From Streptomyces chromofuscus (GTDB taxonomy: Bacteria > Actinomycetota > Actinomycetes > Streptomycetales > Streptomycetaceae): a stretch of DNA of 64,000 nucleotides. The notes beneath the pieces were generated by a model. That model was given only the letters and a program-made list of their open reading frames with translations, was not told where the DNA came from and did not search any database. The stretch lies in assembly GCF_015160875.1 (NCBI RefSeq), contig NZ_CP063374.1:4653501-4717500 (forward strand). The letters run 5' to 3'. A program made the translations under genes and the position numbers. Position 1 is the first letter of the stretch. Every line of letters begins with the position of its first letter. Below are positions 63,759-64,000 of the stretch, one piece after another.

Positions 63759-64000
63759 ATGACCGACCGGATCGCGTACGCCGACGTCGAGGTCGGCACC
63801 GAGCTTCCCGCGCAGACGTTCCCCGTGACCCGGGCCACCCTCGTCCAGTACGCGGGTGCCTCCGGGGACTTCAACCCGATCCACTGGAACGAGAAGTTCG
63901 CCAAGGAGGTGGGTCTGCCCGACGTCATCGCGCACGGCATGTTCACCATGGCCGAGGCGATCCGTGTCGTGACCGACTGGACCGGCGACCCGGGTGCGGT
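63759..64000 (+). CDS. MaoC-like dehydratase, catalytic subunit (HadB-like), partial
   Basis: The window ends inside this gene; 80 residues are visible. GASGDFNPIHWNEKFAKEVGLPDVIAHGMFTMA contains the (R)-hydratase catalytic Asp and His (GDFNPIHW) and the conserved HGM. It forms a heterodimer-type enzyme with the protein encoded four nt upstream, and acts in fatty acyl or related hydration/dehydration. ATG 63759 follows GAGGCGTGAGC. Confidence 0.93.
   Translation, partial: MTDRIAYADVEVGTELPAQTFPVTRATLVQYAGASGDFNPIHWNEKFAKEVGLPDVIAHGMFTMAEAIRVVTDWTGDPGA

Overview
The window is a piece of a Streptomyces (or very close actinomycete) chromosome. GC is very high throughout, third codon positions are G/C, many genes start with GTG, 4-nt start/stop overlaps are frequent, and several genes look leaderless. 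From memory, the gene order resembles the Streptomyces coelicolor nuo region; I could not check this.

Region 1 (1-14594) is the main respiratory complex I operon from the end of nuoC through nuoD-N. It encodes a NADH-oxidising, proton-pumping enzyme with all expected cofactor ligands, and it ends at a strong hairpin. Region 2 (14.8-24.7 kb) holds recQ, an M56 metallopeptidase, fumarylacetoacetase, an AhpD-like protein, a HAD phosphatase, a secreted transglycosylase behind a c-di-AMP (ydaO-type) riboswitch, the ruins of a CocE/NonD-type hydrolase, and a long-chain polyprenyl diphosphate synthase that probably makes the menaquinone tail used by complex I. Region 3 (25-36.6 kb) is accessory: a LolA-like protein with an ABC transporter whose ATPase is frameshifted, an FMN reductase, a P-loop/helical-repeat pair of unknown role, a VOC protein paired with a CGNR regulator through a striking symmetrical promoter, two HxlR regulators, an MFS exporter and an RarD-like permease that overlap tail to tail, and an NmrA-type reductase.

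Region 4 (36.6-54.2 kb) is the most interesting metabolically. A 2-oxoacid:ferredoxin oxidoreductase (alpha frameshifted, beta apparently shortened by a second indel) and a two-component system with one response regulator and two near-duplicate sensor kinases face a second nuo cluster, nuoA,B,C,H,I,J,K,L,M,N. This cluster has no NADH module (E, F, G) and no nuoD, and its NuoC carries a long repetitive tail. A ferredoxin-fed alternative complex I that borrows NuoD from the main operon is a reasonable hypothesis, but it is inference.

Region 5 (54.3-64 kb) contains htpX, yccF, an SMI1/KNR4 protein, a GlsB-like membrane protein, yajQ, tRNA-Tyr, small zinc-finger proteins, an NAD(P)-binding protein, a divergent amidohydrolase, tRNA-Thr and tRNA-Met, rpmG (ribosomal protein L33), and the start of a MaoC-like dehydratase pair.

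Three independent apparent one-base losses (ABC ATPase, korA, korB N-terminus) mean that either this assembly has indel errors or this strain is losing these functions. That should be settled before strong biological claims are made.
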